From positions 52,402 to 116,401 of the forward strand of contig JACRDT010000019.1 of the NCBI GenBank assembly GCA_016212795.1: a stretch of DNA of 64,000 nt, written 5' to 3'. Positions 51,213-60,131 of this stretch are shown here, piece by piece. Within the stretch, counting starts at the first letter, position 1; the number at the start of each line of letters is the position of its first letter. The notes beneath the pieces were generated by a model. It was not told where the DNA came from and ran no database searches. It worked only from the letters and a program-made list of their open reading frames with translations. The translations under genes were made by a program, and so were the position numbers. This DNA is from Elusimicrobiota bacterium (lineage in GTDB: Bacteria; Elusimicrobiota; Elusimicrobia; UBA1565; UBA9628).

Positions 51213-52036
51213 TTCCTGCGCCCCTTGATCCTGATGGTCATGGACTCGGCGGCCTCCTTCTTCGGCTCGGGCGCCTCGGCGGGCTTCTCCGCCAGGACGA
51301 TCATGCGGTAGCTCTCCATGCGGTAAGGCGAGCCGTCGAAAGAGCCCCACGCCTGGCGGTAGGACAGCCCCGCCTGCATGACGAGCTTCCTGATCTCCGT
51401 GAGCGTGTAGAGCCGCACGCTCATGAAGGAAGGGGTGCGGGCGCCGGCGGCGTCGAGGGTGCTGCGCAGGTTGTCGAGCCTGCCGGATTCCAGGTCGAAG
51501 GAGATCTGGTCCTGCACCGTGGCCCCTTCCACCTCCTCCATCTGCTGCCAGACGTCCGGCTCCATGTGCCGCACCAGCCATTCCCTGTTGATGAGGTCGA
51601 GCAGGAGCTTCCCCCCGGTCTTGAGGGACTTGGCGCACGACTCCAGCACCCGCGCGTCGTCGCGCTCGAGCGGGAACCGGCCGAACGAGGAGAACAGGCT
51701 CACCACGGCGTCGAACTCCGCGCGGTAGGGGACCTGGCGGATGTCGGAGACGACGAAGTGGGCGTTGAGGCGGTGCTCCCGGGCTTCCTTCCTCGCCCAG
51801 GTCAGCGGGCCCTCGACGGCGTCCATGCCCACGATCCTGTGCCCCCGGCGGGCCAGCTCGATGGTCTGGCGCCCCGACCCGCAGGCCAGGTCCAGGATCC
51901 TCGAGCGCGGCTCGAAGCAGACGTACCGCTCGACCCCGTCGACGCGCGCCTTGATCTGCGCCTCCGTGCGGCAGAGGGGGTTGTCCTCGAAATGCAGCCG
52001 CCACCAGAGCGAGCCTTCTTTGTGAGCCACCGTCAT
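51209..52036 (-). CDS. class I SAM-dependent methyltransferase
   Basis: 275 residues. Motif I is RILDLACGSGRQTIELARRGH, motif II IVGMDAVEG, and motif IV AEFDAVVSLFSSFGRF, followed by GGKLLLDLINREWLV. It belongs to the Methyltransf_25/11-like group with unknown acceptor. A short Glu/Lys-rich tail (APEPKKEAAESMTIRIKGRRK) is extra. TATAGT ends 11 nt before the ATG and there is no ribosome site. It is first in a three-gene operon with the two M16 genes. Confidence 0.82.
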   Translation of the reverse strand: MTVAHKEGSLWWRLHFEDNPLCRTEAQIKARVDGVERYVCFEPRSRILDLACGSGRQTIELARRGHRIVGMDAVEGPLTWARKEAREHRLNAHFVVSDIRQVPYRAEFDAVVSLFSSFGRFPLERDDARVLESCAKSLKTGGKLLLDLINREWLVRHMEPDVWQQMEEVEGATVQDQISFDLESGRLDNLRSTLDAAGARTPSFMSVRLYTLTEIRKLVMQAGLSYRQAWGSFDGSPYRMESYRMIVLAEKPAEAPEPKKEAAESMTIRIKGRRK

Positions 52037-52194
52037 GGTTTCATTTTACTATAAGAACACCCCGGCCGCGCGCGGCTGGCCCCCGAATTCGTTCCTAGGC
52101 CCTTGGTCCTAGACGCGCTGGGCCCATCGGCCCGCCCCCGGAGTGCCCCTTCGGCCCAGCCAATCCCGGCGCCCCGGGACTACGCTATCAGTAT

Positions 52195-52350
52195 GGAAGC
52201 GTTCATCCTCCTACCCGGCCTGGAGTAGCGGCAAGAGCCGCTCTCGTTCCACAGGTCGGGATCCCGGATGGACCGTTCCAGCGGTTGGAGGTCGCCCCTC
52301 AGACCGCATTCAAAGTCCGCCTCTTATCCCAGGGAGGCGGACTTTCTTTG
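52195..52350 (+). ncRNA. candidate structured small RNA ending in an intrinsic terminator
   Basis: Between divergent/convergent genes (52037-52357) the plus strand can form a compact structure. GGAAGCGTTCATCC (52195-52208) pairs with GGATGGACCGTTCC (52266-52279), 12 of 14 positions; inside, CCCGGCCTG (52214-52222) pairs with CAGGTCGGG (52252-52260), and GCGGC/GCCGC (52228-52241) closes an AAGA loop. A second hairpin is GCGGT/ACCGC (52281-52307). The terminator follows at once. No protein frame is supported. TATCAG near 52186 could be a -10. I do not recognise an RNA family; a 6S-like or regulatory RNA are possibilities. Confidence 0.5.
52312..52346 (+). terminator. rho-independent terminator
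   Basis: AAAGTCCGCCTC and GAGGCGGACTTT form a perfect 12-bp stem with a loop of about 10 nt, followed by CTTTCTTTG on the plus strand. The downstream HNH gene ends on the other strand 12 bp later, so a plus-strand transcript must exist upstream, supporting the candidate RNA. It could also help end the HNH transcript, but the minus strand lacks a T run. Confidence 0.7.
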
Positions 52351-52357
52351 CGGGGGT

Positions 52358-52957
52358 CTATTCGTCCAGGGGGATGTTCCAGTAGACGCTGTCGATGAAG
52401 CGCTGCCAGGAACGGCGGATGGGGATGGGGGAGCGCAGGATGAAGATGACCCCGCTGTCCGGGGCGGGCTTGGAGGGAGGGTATTTCAGGCGCATGCCCG
52501 CCTCCTCCGGCAAGCGGCTGCCCTTGCGGAGGTTGCAGGGGATGCAGGACGTCACCGTGTTGGTCCAATCGTTCTTGCCGCCCCGGGAGCGCGGGATGAC
52601 GTGGTCGAGGTTGAGCTCCGTGGTGGGCAGGCGCCGGCCGCAGTAGCAGCACCGGTAGCCGTAGTGGTGGTAGATGTTGCGCCTCGTGAACGGCACCTCC
52701 CGCTTGGGCACCTTGTCGAAGAACTTCAGCACGATGACCTCCGGGATGGCGATCCTGAAGGCCGGCGCGCTGACGAAGCCCGCCGGGTTGGCCGCCATGG
52801 CGCCGGACAGGTCCAGCCAGTCCTGGAAGCCGTAGGAATTGTACTCGGCGTCCAGGGCGGCCGCGCGGTCGGCATAGAGCAGGCTCAACGCCCTCTGCCA
52901 GCTCGTCACCGCGACGGCGTAGTAGTTCCTGTTCAAGACCAGGACATCAGCGCTCAT
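52358..52957 (-). CDS. HNH endonuclease
   Basis: 199 residues. The HNH core is CCYCGRRLPTTELNLDHVIPRSRGGKNDWTNTVTSCIPCNLRKG: zinc-binding CxxC (CCYC and CIPC), the catalytic DH, and N. The N-terminal VLVLNRNYYAVAVTSWQRALSLLYADRAAALD is the usual leader of this widespread stand-alone family, often of unknown function and not tied to mobile elements. Its neighbours are not restriction or phage genes. Confidence 0.88.
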   Translation of the reverse strand: MSADVLVLNRNYYAVAVTSWQRALSLLYADRAAALDAEYNSYGFQDWLDLSGAMAANPAGFVSAPAFRIAIPEVIVLKFFDKVPKREVPFTRRNIYHHYGYRCCYCGRRLPTTELNLDHVIPRSRGGKNDWTNTVTSCIPCNLRKGSRLPEEAGMRLKYPPSKPAPDSGVIFILRSPIPIRRSWQRFIDSVYWNIPLDE

Positions 52958-52987
52958 AGGAAGCCCCGCCAGCGCGCCATGGCCGGG

Positions 52988-53467
52988 TTATCGAATCATC
53001 GACCTCCGGGGACGCGCCTCCAGGAAACGCTTGAGCCTCGTCAGCATATCCTCCCAGCCCTTGGAGAAGCCCTCGTAGAACGGCGCGGCCGCGGGTCCGC
53101 CCGGGAAGCCGCAGTGCTGGATGGTCACCTCGCTGTCCTTGCGGACAGGGACGATGAAGAAGGACACCAGCCTCGGGACGCTCTCGCTGCGGCCGGCCGC
53201 GTCCCACGCCCACCCCACCTTGCGGCCCGGCTCGAGGTCCACGTACACCCCGCGCACCCGGCCGAGGGCCTGCGGGTAGACGCCCGGCTCCACGTCGCCC
53301 ACGTCCCAATCCATGCGGAAAGCGACCCCGTTGACGGCCCGGCCCTCGCTGCGGGCCGACCACCACTGGTACAACTCGCGGGGAGACGTCAGGGCGCGAT
53401 AGACGCGCTCGGGGACGGCCTTGACGACAGTCGATATCCTCAGGTCCCTGGTTCGTTTCACACCCAT
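52988..53467 (-). CDS. SRPBCC (AHSA1-like) ligand-binding protein
   Basis: 159 residues from ATG 53467. VVKAVPERVYRALTSPRELYQWWSARSE is the typical opening of Aha1/CalC-type START-like proteins, and GFPGGPAAAPFYEGFSKGWEDMLTRLKRFLEA the closing helix. These fold around a hydrophobic cavity; ligand unknown. The 118 bp upstream (53468-53585) hold no supported gene. Confidence 0.8.
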   Translation of the reverse strand: MGVKRTRDLRISTVVKAVPERVYRALTSPRELYQWWSARSEGRAVNGVAFRMDWDVGDVEPGVYPQALGRVRGVYVDLEPGRKVGWAWDAAGRSESVPRLVSFFIVPVRKDSEVTIQHCGFPGGPAAAPFYEGFSKGWEDMLTRLKRFLEARPRRSMIR

Positions 53468-53585
53468 AGTGTAGCAGAGCCATACCCAATCAGCCAGTGG
53501 CAATCTGTCCGGCCCGACGCGACCCCAGGGCAAGGGGGAGCTCGGCGCCGAGGAACGGGCCTGGAGCCACGGAGCGCCCTGGGGG

Positions 53586-54431
53586 TCAGGGCTGGCGCCG
53601 CGCAGGCCTGGCCAGCGCGAAGATCTCCCTGGCGAGGAAGAGGTCCAGCGGCCAGCGGAATACGGCTTTATAGAAAACGGCTTTCCACGGAGCGGCGGGC
53701 CTGATCGGAAGGCCCTCGGGGAGGGGGGCGCCGTAGAGCTCTCCCAGGACCAGCTTGTAGTTCGGACGGGGCTCGACCCACGCCTCCCAGCCGATGCGCC
53801 GGAAGAACCTGCGCAGCTTGCCCGCCGTATGCTCGTTGACGTGGAGCGAGGCGTCGCTCTCGGACCTGGGCGGGACGGGGTCCCGGACGGCGAGCCCCGC
53901 GGCCCTCAGCGCCCGGGCCGCGGCGGCGCGAGCGCCGTGGGTCCAGTTCTTGTAGTAGAGCCTGTTCACGCAGGTGTGGACCACGGCCAGGCCCCCGGCC
54001 TTGAGCACCCGCCCGATCTCGGAGAAGCACGCCTCCAGCTCCCACGGGTGGAGGTGGTCCACGATGCCCAGCAGGAAGACCCTGTCGAACGAGCCGTCCG
54101 CGAAGGGCAGCTTCTTGGCGTCGCAGAGCGCGACCGGGCAGCCGGAGGACGCCCTGGCCAGCCCCAGCGCCGCGGGAGAGTAATCCGTCCCCACCCCCCA
54201 GGCGCCGGCCTCCCGCACGTGGTAGAGGATCTCCCCGCGTCCGCACCCGATGTCCAGGGTCCGCATGCCGGGCTTGAGCCCCGCGCGCTGGAAGGAATAC
54301 GCCAGCGGCGGCTTGAGGATCTTGGGGCCGAAGAGGCGGTAGAACTCCGCCCCGCCGCAGTCTTCCTCGTAGTACCGCTCGTCGTAGAGGCCGGCCCCCA
54401 CCGGAGGCCGCGGGTCCGGCTCCCCGCTCAC
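53586..54431 (-). CDS. class I SAM-dependent methyltransferase
   Basis: 281 residues from GTG 54431 (GTGA overlap with the lipoprotein stop). RTLDIGCGRGEILYHVREAGAWGVGTDYSP is motif I/II, ALCDAKKLPFADGSFDRVFLLGIVDHL motif III/IV and IGRVLKAGGLAVVHT the post-motif strand. The C-terminal 50 residues include a hydrophobic stretch (APWKAVFYKAVFRWPLDLFLAREIF) that could bind membrane, as in ubiquinone/glycan methyltransferases. Acceptor unknown. A longer upstream frame is a shadow of the lipoprotein gene. Confidence 0.82.
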   Translation of the reverse strand: MSGEPDPRPPVGAGLYDERYYEEDCGGAEFYRLFGPKILKPPLAYSFQRAGLKPGMRTLDIGCGRGEILYHVREAGAWGVGTDYSPAALGLARASSGCPVALCDAKKLPFADGSFDRVFLLGIVDHLHPWELEACFSEIGRVLKAGGLAVVHTCVNRLYYKNWTHGARAAAARALRAAGLAVRDPVPPRSESDASLHVNEHTAGKLRRFFRRIGWEAWVEPRPNYKLVLGELYGAPLPEGLPIRPAAPWKAVFYKAVFRWPLDLFLAREIFALARPARRQP

Positions 54432-55120
54432 TTGGCGCTCTTGACTGGCTTGTAGGGCCCGCCGGCCGGGCCGTGCTTGAGCGGTCTGAAGGTGTTGACG
54501 ATCCTGACGAACTGCTTCTCGAACCTGCGGAACCCGTCCTTGGTGGCGGGATAGACGATCGAGTAGAAACCGTTCTCCATGGGCACGAGCACGTAGGCGT
54601 GCTGCCTGATGACGACGACCTTGTCGGCCTTCTTGTCGATGGACGTCCCCCAGACCGTCTTCTTGGGCACGGAGACCGGCGAGAGCACGATGAAATGCTT
54701 GCCCGTCAGGCCGGCGGACGGCAGGTTGATGTCCTGCAGCGGATCGTCGGGGCTCTTGGCGAGCGGCAGCATGTAGTCCTGGTTCACGGCCGGGCCGTAG
54801 ACGACCCGCAGCATCTGCCGGTAGTAGTCCTCCGGGCTGGTGTACGCCTCGAGGAGCCCGTCGGGCAGCTGGTGGGTCCGGTCGTAGGAGTGCCACCGGA
54901 CGCTCATGCTCACCGCGCCCAGGTAGAAATCAGGGTCGAAGCCGCCGATGAAGGTGACGTTGGTGTAGTACGTGTCCTCGCTGTCGATCTTCACGGTCCA
55001 GCCGGTGGGGACCGAGCAGGTGAAATCGCCCCACGGGGACCTGTAGGTGGTATAGGGCGGGTTGATGCAGCCCGCCATCGCGACGACGACGGCCGCAATG
55101 GGCAATACTAGTCTTCTCAT
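54428..55120 (-). CDS. lipoprotein of unknown function
   Basis: 230 residues. A type II signal peptide ends in VAMAGC, a good lipobox. The mature part begins NPPYTTYRSPWGDFTCSVPTG, common in PsbP/DUF1795-like surface proteins, with RRFEKQFVRIVNTFRPL at the end resembling the closing helix of that group. A -10 TATACT (55132-55137, minus) ends 11 nt before the ATG. It is co-transcribed with the downstream methyltransferase. Confidence 0.72.
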   Translation of the reverse strand: MRRLVLPIAAVVVAMAGCINPPYTTYRSPWGDFTCSVPTGWTVKIDSEDTYYTNVTFIGGFDPDFYLGAVSMSVRWHSYDRTHQLPDGLLEAYTSPEDYYRQMLRVVYGPAVNQDYMLPLAKSPDDPLQDINLPSAGLTGKHFIVLSPVSVPKKTVWGTSIDKKADKVVVIRQHAYVLVPMENGFYSIVYPATKDGFRRFEKQFVRIVNTFRPLKHGPAGGPYKPVKSAK

Positions 55121-55213
55121 GGCGATTTCACAGTATAACAGGCATCATGCGGTGTTGTCTAGTGCCGCGACCGACCCCGGACCGCGGCATCGGGGGACCC
55201 GCCCGACCGGAGG

Positions 55214-57094
55214 TCACCGCTTCCCCTCGCGCCGGGCCTGCCCGATGTCATGGGCCTTGTCCTCCAGCTCCTTGGCGAGCGTCTCGTGCCCCCACTCCCG
55301 GTGGAGCCCCGCCAAGCGCAGGAACACGGCGCCCTCGAGGGCGCGGTTCCTGAGCCGGCCGGCGAAGCGCGCCGCGCGCCAGTAGGCCGCCTGGGCGCTG
55401 CCCTTGCGGCCCCGGCTCTCCAGCACGAACCCCAGCAGAGCGGCGAGCTCGGCGTCCGAGCGGACGCGGCCGCGCCCCTCGGCCAGGTCGAGGAACCTCT
55501 CGGACTTCTCCGTCATGCCCAGCCTTCCTAAGGCGTACGCCTTCCAGAGCAGGGCCTGGCTGCTGTCCGGCGATTGGACGATCCACCGGTCGAGCTCCTC
55601 GAGGACCTTCGTGGCGTGCTTGGGGTTCTTCAGCGCCTGGTCGAGGCCGTCCGGCCAGAGCCTGTTGGGCCGGACGGCCCCTCGGGCGGCCTCGCGCATG
55701 AGCCAGGCGTTGGCGCCCGACCTCTTCAGGTAGACCAGGGCCGCGTCGTCGGCGTAGGCCAGCCGCCAGTCCGGGTCCTCGTCGAGCACGGCGGCGGGAT
55801 AGGCGCTCCGGGCGTTGCGGACGACCGCGTAGTCGAACCGGTAGACCCCGTCGAGGGACTTCCACCGCGACGACCAGTCCAGGGCGTCCCGCGAGAAGTC
55901 GTCGCCGTAGAGCAGCCGGCGGGAGTCCACGAACACGGGCCGCCCCTCCCCCACGAGGTAGTCGCCGAGCGCCAGCTCGTTGAACATCCTGCCGGCCACG
56001 CCCTGCGCCCTCAGGAAGTTCGCCGCGCCCGAGACGTCGAACGCCCCGTACCCCCACGAGCCGGCCAGGGGCACGTGGACGAACCGCCAGTGCCAGGCCA
56101 GGAGCGCGGCGGGCGCCAGCGCCCACCGCAAGGCGCGCAGGGGGTTGACCTCGCGCCGCGACACGAAGTGCCCCAGCGCCAGCGAGATCGCCGGGCAGGC
56201 CGCCAGCACCGCCACGGCGCGCAGCCCAGGGAACAGCAGCGAGAGCCCCAGCAGCGCCGCGGCCGTCAGGCTCAGGAAGAACTCGGTCTGCAGGCAGACC
56301 CAGGCGGCGCCCGCCCCCGCCAGCACGAACGCCGTGTAGAGCGTGGGCCCCAGCGTCATCTGCCAGGCCGGCTGCGGCGCGGCCGCGCCGCTGGTCACGT
56401 AGGGCAGCAGGTGCCAGCCCAGCGGGTTGCAGAGCCACCCGGCCGCGGTCAGCCCGAGGAGCGCGAGGAACCTCGGCAGGTCCTTGTGGTCCGTCCTCCC
56501 CAGCGACTTGACGACCTTGAACGCCACCAGCCACACCCCGAGCACCGCGGTCGCCCCGTTGAGGTTCGCCCACAGCGCCTCGAGCGCGGCCACCCACGCC
56601 AGCGACCAGGCGAACCGCCGGCGCGAGCGCAGGATGAGCAGGAACAGGGCCGTCATCGGCAGGTCGAAGACCGCGGGCAGCTCCGTCAGCTGCGGCCACG
56701 AAGCCGCCGCCCCGCCGCACAGCACCGCCGCCGCCATCAGCGCGTGCCCGTGGCTCATCGGCAGGAGCGCGGCGAACGCGGCCCCCGCCGCCGCCGCCTT
56801 GAGCGCCGCGAGCCCCTTGCCCGAAAACCGCCCGTGCGCCTCGGCCAGGAGCACGTCCCCGAGCCACGACTCCGTCGTCCACCTCTGCCCGTCCACCGAG
56901 TACGAGAACGGGTCCGCCGAGGGCAGGCGCCCGTCGGCCGCGATCCTCTCCCCCGTCTTGATGTGGACCCACGTCCCCGCCTCGTGCACGCCCAGGAACG
57001 CCAGCGCCGCGACGAACGCGAAGACGAACGCCGTCACCCACGGGTTGCGGTGGAAAGGGAGCTCGTGCGGATGCGACCGGGGGGAGACGGTCAT
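55214..57094 (-). CDS. polytopic membrane protein with C-terminal helical repeats
   Basis: 626 residues from ATG 57094. A TM helix at about 17-37 is followed by HEAGTWVHIKTGERIAADGR, SADPFSYSVDGQRWTTESWL, and some 9 further helices to about residue 340. The D/E-rich first loop and the later soluble region (NFLRAQGVAGRMFNELALGDYLV, PVFVDSRRLLYG) match a GT39-like uncharacterised family of bacterial integral membrane proteins. The last about 140 residues are TPR-like. TAGAAT ends 7 nt before the ATG, with no ribosome site. Likely glycan-related; unproven. Confidence 0.65.
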   Translation of the reverse strand: MTVSPRSHPHELPFHRNPWVTAFVFAFVAALAFLGVHEAGTWVHIKTGERIAADGRLPSADPFSYSVDGQRWTTESWLGDVLLAEAHGRFSGKGLAALKAAAAGAAFAALLPMSHGHALMAAAVLCGGAAASWPQLTELPAVFDLPMTALFLLILRSRRRFAWSLAWVAALEALWANLNGATAVLGVWLVAFKVVKSLGRTDHKDLPRFLALLGLTAAGWLCNPLGWHLLPYVTSGAAAPQPAWQMTLGPTLYTAFVLAGAGAAWVCLQTEFFLSLTAAALLGLSLLFPGLRAVAVLAACPAISLALGHFVSRREVNPLRALRWALAPAALLAWHWRFVHVPLAGSWGYGAFDVSGAANFLRAQGVAGRMFNELALGDYLVGEGRPVFVDSRRLLYGDDFSRDALDWSSRWKSLDGVYRFDYAVVRNARSAYPAAVLDEDPDWRLAYADDAALVYLKRSGANAWLMREAARGAVRPNRLWPDGLDQALKNPKHATKVLEELDRWIVQSPDSSQALLWKAYALGRLGMTEKSERFLDLAEGRGRVRSDAELAALLGFVLESRGRKGSAQAAYWRAARFAGRLRNRALEGAVFLRLAGLHREWGHETLAKELEDKAHDIGQARREGKR

Positions 57095-57171
57095 CCGGTG
57101 GATTCTATCACATGCGGACGCGCTCAAGAAGCCGCGCCGAGGACTTGTCGCCGCGCAGACCGCCGCGCCGC

Positions 57172-57645
57172 TCAGCCTTTCCTGCGGCCGGTCATCTCCA
57201 GCACCCGGACGACCACGCAGGCCGTCTTGGCCGCCGCCGCCCCGGTGACCGGGTCGGACGCGGGGTCCAACCCCAAGCGCCGGTAGAAGTGCGACTTGAA
57301 CCGCCTGAGGAGGCGAAGCTTCTCCGAGGCTCCCCCCACCACCCGCGCCCGGCCCAGGCACACCACCGACTCGAAGCGGTAATGGCAGCGCCCCTCCGGC
57401 CGGTGGGGCCGCGCGCGGCCGGGGTGGCGCGACACCACGAAGCAGACCTTCGGGTTGCTCCTCAGGAACTCGAGCTTGCGGCCCGCGAGCTTCGAGTGGA
57501 AGACCAGCTTCCCCCCGAGATAGGCGTACGAGACCGGCACCCCGTAGGGCTGGCCGCCCCTGCTCATGCAGAGGCACCCCGCGTCCTGCTCGCGCAGGAC
57601 GCGCTCCATGTCCCGCCGCGTCATCGCCGCCCCATCCTTGCCCAT
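57172..57645 (-). CDS. pyridoxamine 5'-phosphate oxidase-family flavin-binding protein
   Basis: 157 residues from ATG 57645 with GGAGG just upstream. GCLCMSRGGQPYGVPVSYAYLGGKLVFHSKLAGRKLEFLRSNPKVCFVVS is the split-barrel of PNPOx-like/NimA-like proteins (small FMN- or haem-binding). CHYRFESVVCLGRARVV continues the barrel. Role unknown; it could reduce nitro compounds or bind flavin. Confidence 0.82.
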   Translation of the reverse strand: MGKDGAAMTRRDMERVLREQDAGCLCMSRGGQPYGVPVSYAYLGGKLVFHSKLAGRKLEFLRSNPKVCFVVSRHPGRARPHRPEGRCHYRFESVVCLGRARVVGGASEKLRLLRRFKSHFYRRLGLDPASDPVTGAAAAKTACVVVRVLEMTGRRKG

Positions 57646-57697
57646 GTCGCCTCCAAGAAGGACCGCCGCCGACCGCGAGCGCCGGCTCCCGCCGCGC

Positions 57698-58609
57698 TCA
57701 CCACGAGTACGCCAACGACAACGACCCGGCCCCGCGCGTCTCCACGCGCCGCCGGTGCCGGTGGAACCAGCCCGCGGCCGCGAACCACCCGCCGCCGGGC
57801 CGCCACTCAAGCTCCCCCCCGGCCAGGGACTCGAGCTGCCCGTCGAGCAGGCTCAGGCGCGTCCACCCACCCGACACCGAGAACCCGCCCCAGAGCCCCT
57901 GGCGCAGCGAAACCCCCGCGTAGTTGTTCGGCCACCCCCGCACCGCCATCCCCCCGCCGGGGTAGTCGATCTGGTTGAGGTAGACGGTCTTCACGCCGTG
58001 CTCAAGCACGTTATTATACCTGTTCCCGCCGCCCATGAGAGCCAGCGAGGTCCTCTCGCGCCAGGTCTCCCGGAGCTCGAACTGCCAGGTGTTCTGCACC
58101 ACGACCATGATGCCGTCGTCGGCCTCGATGTGGTGGTTGGTGTTGGTGTACACCACGCCCAGCGAGGTGACCCAGGCCGCGTCGAAGGACTCCGGCGCAG
58201 GCGCCGGGCCCTCCGCCTCCCAGACACCGCCGGCCGACTCGGCGTCCTCCGGCCCCAGGGTCAGGCCGTAGAACGTGAAGAGCAGCCCCCCGCGGGCCAG
58301 GTGGTAGGCGGCGCGCTGAGCGTTGGGCGGCGCCGTCCCCACCCGGCCCCTGACGCTCACGTGGAAGAGCTCCCGGCGCACGGCGGCCGAGTATTCCTCC
58401 TGGGTCCCGGGGAAGGCGTCGCGATAGCGGAAGACCCTCGCCCGGGCGGCGAACTGGTAGGCGCCCCCGAGGATCGGCACCAGGGCCACCGTGTCCGACC
58501 CGTAGTACCCCCCGCTGGTCCCCGCCAACGCGGACTCGCGGACCGTCAGGGCCGACGCGGGCGGCGCCCCGCCGAAAGCCATCGCCGCCAGCGCGAGAAG
58601 GAGCCTCAC
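57698..58609 (-). CDS. outer-membrane barrel-like protein, unknown
   Basis: 303 residues. A signal peptide (MRLLLALAAMAFGGAPPASA) precedes alternating polar/aromatic strands rich in Gly, Tyr and Trp (GGLLFTFYGLTLG, WVTSLGVVYTNTNHHIEADDG, GGWFAAAGWFHRH) ending in an aromatic C-terminal residue (LSLAYSW), typical for outer-membrane beta barrels. Its start overlaps the FadL-like gene stop, so the two are an operon. No family recognised. Confidence 0.62.
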   Translation of the reverse strand: MRLLLALAAMAFGGAPPASALTVRESALAGTSGGYYGSDTVALVPILGGAYQFAARARVFRYRDAFPGTQEEYSAAVRRELFHVSVRGRVGTAPPNAQRAAYHLARGGLLFTFYGLTLGPEDAESAGGVWEAEGPAPAPESFDAAWVTSLGVVYTNTNHHIEADDGIMVVVQNTWQFELRETWRERTSLALMGGGNRYNNVLEHGVKTVYLNQIDYPGGGMAVRGWPNNYAGVSLRQGLWGGFSVSGGWTRLSLLDGQLESLAGGELEWRPGGGWFAAAGWFHRHRRRVETRGAGSLSLAYSW

Positions 58610-59841
58610 AGCGGCAGCCTCCAGCCGAGCGCCTTGGCCGCTCGCGTCGCGGCCTGCAGGACGTCCACGCCCAGCCCCACCGAGAAGTTGTTGTAGAGCT
58701 CGCTGTCGTCGACCGCCATGCTCAACGACAGGAACCAGGGCGCCACGTTGAACCCGGCGGTCTTATGATAACGCCTGTAGCCGCCCTGGATGCCCGTGTC
58801 CTCGTAATACCCGCCGGCCCACAGCTTGACGGTAAGGTCCGACGCGTCGAACGGGACGTACTCCGCCCCCCAGCGGCCGTCGAACGTGCCGTGCTGGCCC
58901 GCCGCCACAGAATCGACCAGCGCGGCGCCGCCCGGCCCCAGGACCGAGCCGACGATGTAGGCGTCGCCCATCTTGCGGTTGAACGTGGACTGGACGGCAA
59001 GCCGAAACCTCCTGTGCGGCAGCCACGCGAGACCCGCCGTCGCGCGGTCCGGCACCCGGGCCGTCCTGACCGGCGCCCGGAAGGCCGGAGGGAGGGCGTA
59101 CTTCGAGTCGCTGAAGCGGAAGTCCTGGCGCATCTTGTAGACCAGCCCGGCCTGCAGCCAGCTCCAGGGCCTGGCCAGCAGCCCCGCGTCGGCCGAGAAC
59201 GCGTCCTCGGTCCCCTCGAGCTCGGCGGGAGGGTTCGCCGGCGAGGAGGGCGTGAACACGAAAGACTCCTTGACCTGGCCGTAGTTGAGCGCCAAGCCCG
59301 CGGCCAGACGGCCGTCCAGGAACGACACCCCCCCGGCCACGGTGTAGACCTTGTGCTTCACCTCCAGGTCGATCACGTCGGCGGTCGGCGCGATCCTGAA
59401 CCCGCTCTTGAACCTGACCCGCCGGCCACCCTGGTAGACGCCGTCGATCTTGTAGGGCTCCTGGTAGGCCGCGCCCACGCCCCACCCGTCGCGGCTGATG
59501 TAGCGCAGGCCGTAGAAGGTGAAGGAGATCGGGTCGTTGAGCGCGCGGTTCCCGGGGGCGTCCGTGTCCACGACGAAGTTGTCGATGTTGTTCGAGTCCG
59601 ACCCGAAATCGAAGCCCGTGCCCGCCATCCCCCCGAGCCCCGCCGGGTTGACGAACACCGCCGAGTAGTCGTCCGGGTAGGCCGCGACCGCGCCGGCCAG
59701 CCCCGTGTAGCGAGTCGACCCCGTCACCGCCGTCGGCTGGAGGTTGTAGGAGCCGTGCTGCGCCTGAGCCTGCGCCCGCGCCGTCCCCGCCGCGAACAAC
59801 GGCAGGACGCCCGCCACGACCAGCGCCGGGAAGTGTCTCAT
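58606..59841 (-). CDS. OmpP1/FadL-like outer-membrane transport protein
   Basis: 411 residues. After a signal peptide (cleaved after ARAQA), GSTRYTGLAGAVAAYPDDYSAVFVNPAGLGGMAGTGFDFG is the hatch segment with the N-PAG motif of the FadL family; DLEVKHKVYTVAGGVSFLDGRLAAGLALNYG and the Leu-ended C-terminus suggest a barrel. Members take up hydrophobic compounds. It is upstream of the second barrel-like gene with a 4-bp overlap. Confidence 0.75.
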   Translation of the reverse strand: MRHFPALVVAGVLPLFAAGTARAQAQAQHGSYNLQPTAVTGSTRYTGLAGAVAAYPDDYSAVFVNPAGLGGMAGTGFDFGSDSNNIDNFVVDTDAPGNRALNDPISFTFYGLRYISRDGWGVGAAYQEPYKIDGVYQGGRRVRFKSGFRIAPTADVIDLEVKHKVYTVAGGVSFLDGRLAAGLALNYGQVKESFVFTPSSPANPPAELEGTEDAFSADAGLLARPWSWLQAGLVYKMRQDFRFSDSKYALPPAFRAPVRTARVPDRATAGLAWLPHRRFRLAVQSTFNRKMGDAYIVGSVLGPGGAALVDSVAAGQHGTFDGRWGAEYVPFDASDLTVKLWAGGYYEDTGIQGGYRRYHKTAGFNVAPWFLSLSMAVDDSELYNNFSVGLGVDVLQAATRAAKALGWRLPL

Positions 59842-59909
59842 CGACTGGCTTTCGGCGTCTCGGAGCGCGAAACGCCGGCAATCCAGTCTAATAGATCATC
59901 TTTTCCAGA

Positions 59910-60131
59910 TTATTGCCGCCCCGGCGCCAAGACCCGCTCGGGTCCCTCCTGGCTGGCGGCGTCTCGCTCCTTCGGCCTTCGCCGCCGGCGTTCCCGCCGC
60001 CCGCGCCCCCAGTCCTCCTCCATCCCCCCGGCATCGAGGCACTCGAGCCCCGCGAGGCCCGCGTCCAACGACCTGAACAGGCTCTCCATCAACGAGACCC
60101 TGTCTCTCGGCTTCTCCGGTGGTGCCATCAT
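59910..60131 (-). CDS. small Arg-rich hypothetical protein
   Basis: 73 residues from ATG 60131 overlapping the stop of the decayed DUF1016 gene (ATGA). VSLMESLFRSLDAGLAGLECLD could be a helix, followed by a very basic stretch (GRRERRRRRPKERDA). No family known. It may be a real coupled partner or only a chance frame. Confidence 0.3.
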   Translation of the reverse strand: MMAPPEKPRDRVSLMESLFRSLDAGLAGLECLDAGGMEEDWGRGRRERRRRRPKERDAASQEGPERVLAPGRQ

